Position numbers and translations under genes: made by a program. A stretch of DNA of 6,515 nt, taken from NCBI GenBank assembly GCA_947599755.1, contig CANQFO010000062.1:1-6515 (forward strand), read 5' to 3'. The notes under the pieces are model-generated. The model was not told where the DNA came from. It did no database searches and saw nothing but the letters and a program-made list of their open reading frames with translations. Shown in pieces: positions 5,867 through 6,515 of the stretch. Within the stretch, counting starts at the first letter, position 1; each line of letters starts with the position of its first letter. This DNA is from an uncultured Bacilli bacterium. Its GTDB lineage: Bacteria; Bacillota_I; Bacilli_A; RF39; UBA660.

Positions 5867-6445
5867 TTATGCTTGGACAAAATTTAATGTATATCCATAA
5901 CTAGATATTGTTAATGTATTTGTTGGTAAATGAGCAGATTCACTATTATATCCAAGACCAAACATAAATGTCTTTGTTTCTCCTGCTCCTAATGAAATAT
6001 TAGGAGAACTTGTATTAATATTTGTACCATTATACCGAATAACGGCCCAATATTGAGTAAGAAAATAATCTGCATCTGCTTTTGCTGTATCTCCACTTCC
6101 TGTAACCGTTGGTCCTATTCTACTAACACTAGAAAGTTTTGCAGGAACTTCTCCCTCATTCTTAACATCAAAATAGTATTCTGCCCAATCAGAAGGGGTT
6201 TTTAAGACAATACCTGATACCGTTATAGTAGTATTGTTAAAAGAAATATTTCCCACATTCATATAACCATGAGGAGTACTTCTTACATTCGTAATTTTTA
6301 TATTCCAAGAAGTCTGATTAGATTGAACAGTTGTAGTTGTTTTGATTTGTAATTGTTGACTTAATGCTGCGTATGCTATACTTATTCCTATTATGGATAT
6401 CAATATTGCTATAACGATATATGTTTTGATATGGTCCTTTTTCAT
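5867..6445 (-). CDS. Exported surface protein with a TasA/camelysin-like layout
   Basis: A 192-residue protein starting with a short basic segment (MKKDHIK), a hydrophobic stretch (about 8-28) and AYA at 24-26, a plausible signal peptidase site before ALSQQ. The mature part is rich in Thr, Ser, Asn and Gly with alternating hydrophobic residues, as in a beta-sandwich. VSGIVLKTPSDWAEYYFDVKNEGEVPAKL would be the core strands, and ISLGAGETKTFMFGLGY resembles the C-terminal strand pair of TasA/camelysin-type proteins, in which a 'gain of order by extra charged/PGE-like turn' precedes a final strand. There are no cysteines, no LPXTG sorting signal and no visible catalytic motif. The start is supported by GAGGAGGT six bases before the ATG. 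No SipW-type peptidase gene is in the window. Assignment to the TasA/SipW-dependent group is tentative; another Ig-like cell-surface protein is equally possible. Its codons look less A/T-extreme than those of the operon downstream. Confidence 0.7.
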   Translation of the reverse strand: MKKDHIKTYIVIAILISIIGISIAYAALSQQLQIKTTTTVQSNQTSWNIKITNVRSTPHGYMNVGNISFNNTTITVSGIVLKTPSDWAEYYFDVKNEGEVPAKLSSVSRIGPTVTGSGDTAKADADYFLTQYWAVIRYNGTNINTSSPNISLGAGETKTFMFGLGYNSESAHLPTNTLTISSYGYTLNFVQA

Positions 6446-6515
6446 GTAAACCTCCTCTAGAATCCAAATAAATTTTTTCTATTTATTCTTATCTAGTTTT
6501 AGTTTACACCCCCCC

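Noticed and set aside
5876..5882. TGTCCAA, 0A-box-like, at the end of the surface-protein gene
   Set aside because: It is a single copy with a mismatch at a core position and lies inside coding sequence; it is not part of a repeat cluster.
6467..6487. AATAAAT / ATTTATT inverted repeat before the surface-protein gene
   Set aside because: It consists only of A and T in an AT-rich leader and has no T-tract in the right place, so chance is the simplest explanation.
6446..6515. Promoter for the surface-protein gene
   Set aside because: Several A/T-rich hexamers are present but none pairs a credible -10 with a -35 at proper spacing; the true promoter may lie beyond the right edge.

Overview
The window looks like low-GC Firmicutes DNA (Bacilli, Clostridia or Erysipelotrichia-like, possibly an uncultured gut lineage). 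It is very AT-rich, has canonical AGGAGG-type ribosome binding sites, and carries a full-length Spo0A, which is found only in the endospore-forming Firmicutes and their relatives. Tryptophans are encoded by TGG and no reading frame needs TGA read as tryptophan, so the standard bacterial code applies rather than the Mycoplasma code. The species cannot be named from the sequence.

All seven protein genes lie on the minus strand, so transcription runs from right to left. At the right edge is a small exported protein with an N-terminal membrane/signal segment, resembling TasA/camelysin-type surface proteins (5867-6445). A 134-bp gap with an extended -10 promoter follows. A tight cluster then begins: phosphoglycerate kinase (pgk), a small GNAT-like protein, a multi-membrane-spanning flippase-like protein (UPF0104/LPG-synthase TM family), a GT4 glycosyltransferase of the diacylglycerol glucosyltransferase type, and triosephosphate isomerase (tpiA). 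The genes abut, overlap, or are separated by only a few bases, so they are almost certainly one operon.

The unusual point is that two consecutive-pathway glycolytic enzymes flank a block that looks like membrane glycolipid synthesis. Triosephosphate isomerase controls the dihydroxyacetone phosphate pool, from which the glycerol-phosphate backbone of lipids is made, so a metabolic link is plausible but inferred.

Downstream of tpiA comes spo0A, with its own promoter (TATAAT at 1023-1028). Just upstream of that promoter, starting inside the tpiA stop codon, is a cluster of Spo0A-binding-box-like repeats: one exact TGTCGAA, two TGTCTAA copies in a strict 9-base tandem, and one inverted partial copy. 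This suggests autoregulation. The usual neighbour spoIVB is not next to spo0A.

spo0A ends in a strong intrinsic terminator (123-148). Beyond it, on the same strand, the left edge of the window holds what looks like the first 93 bases of a group II intron (5' end GTGTGCC plus a conserved domain I hairpin), continuing outside the window. It follows a second small hairpin, an arrangement like that of terminator-targeting group IIC introns.
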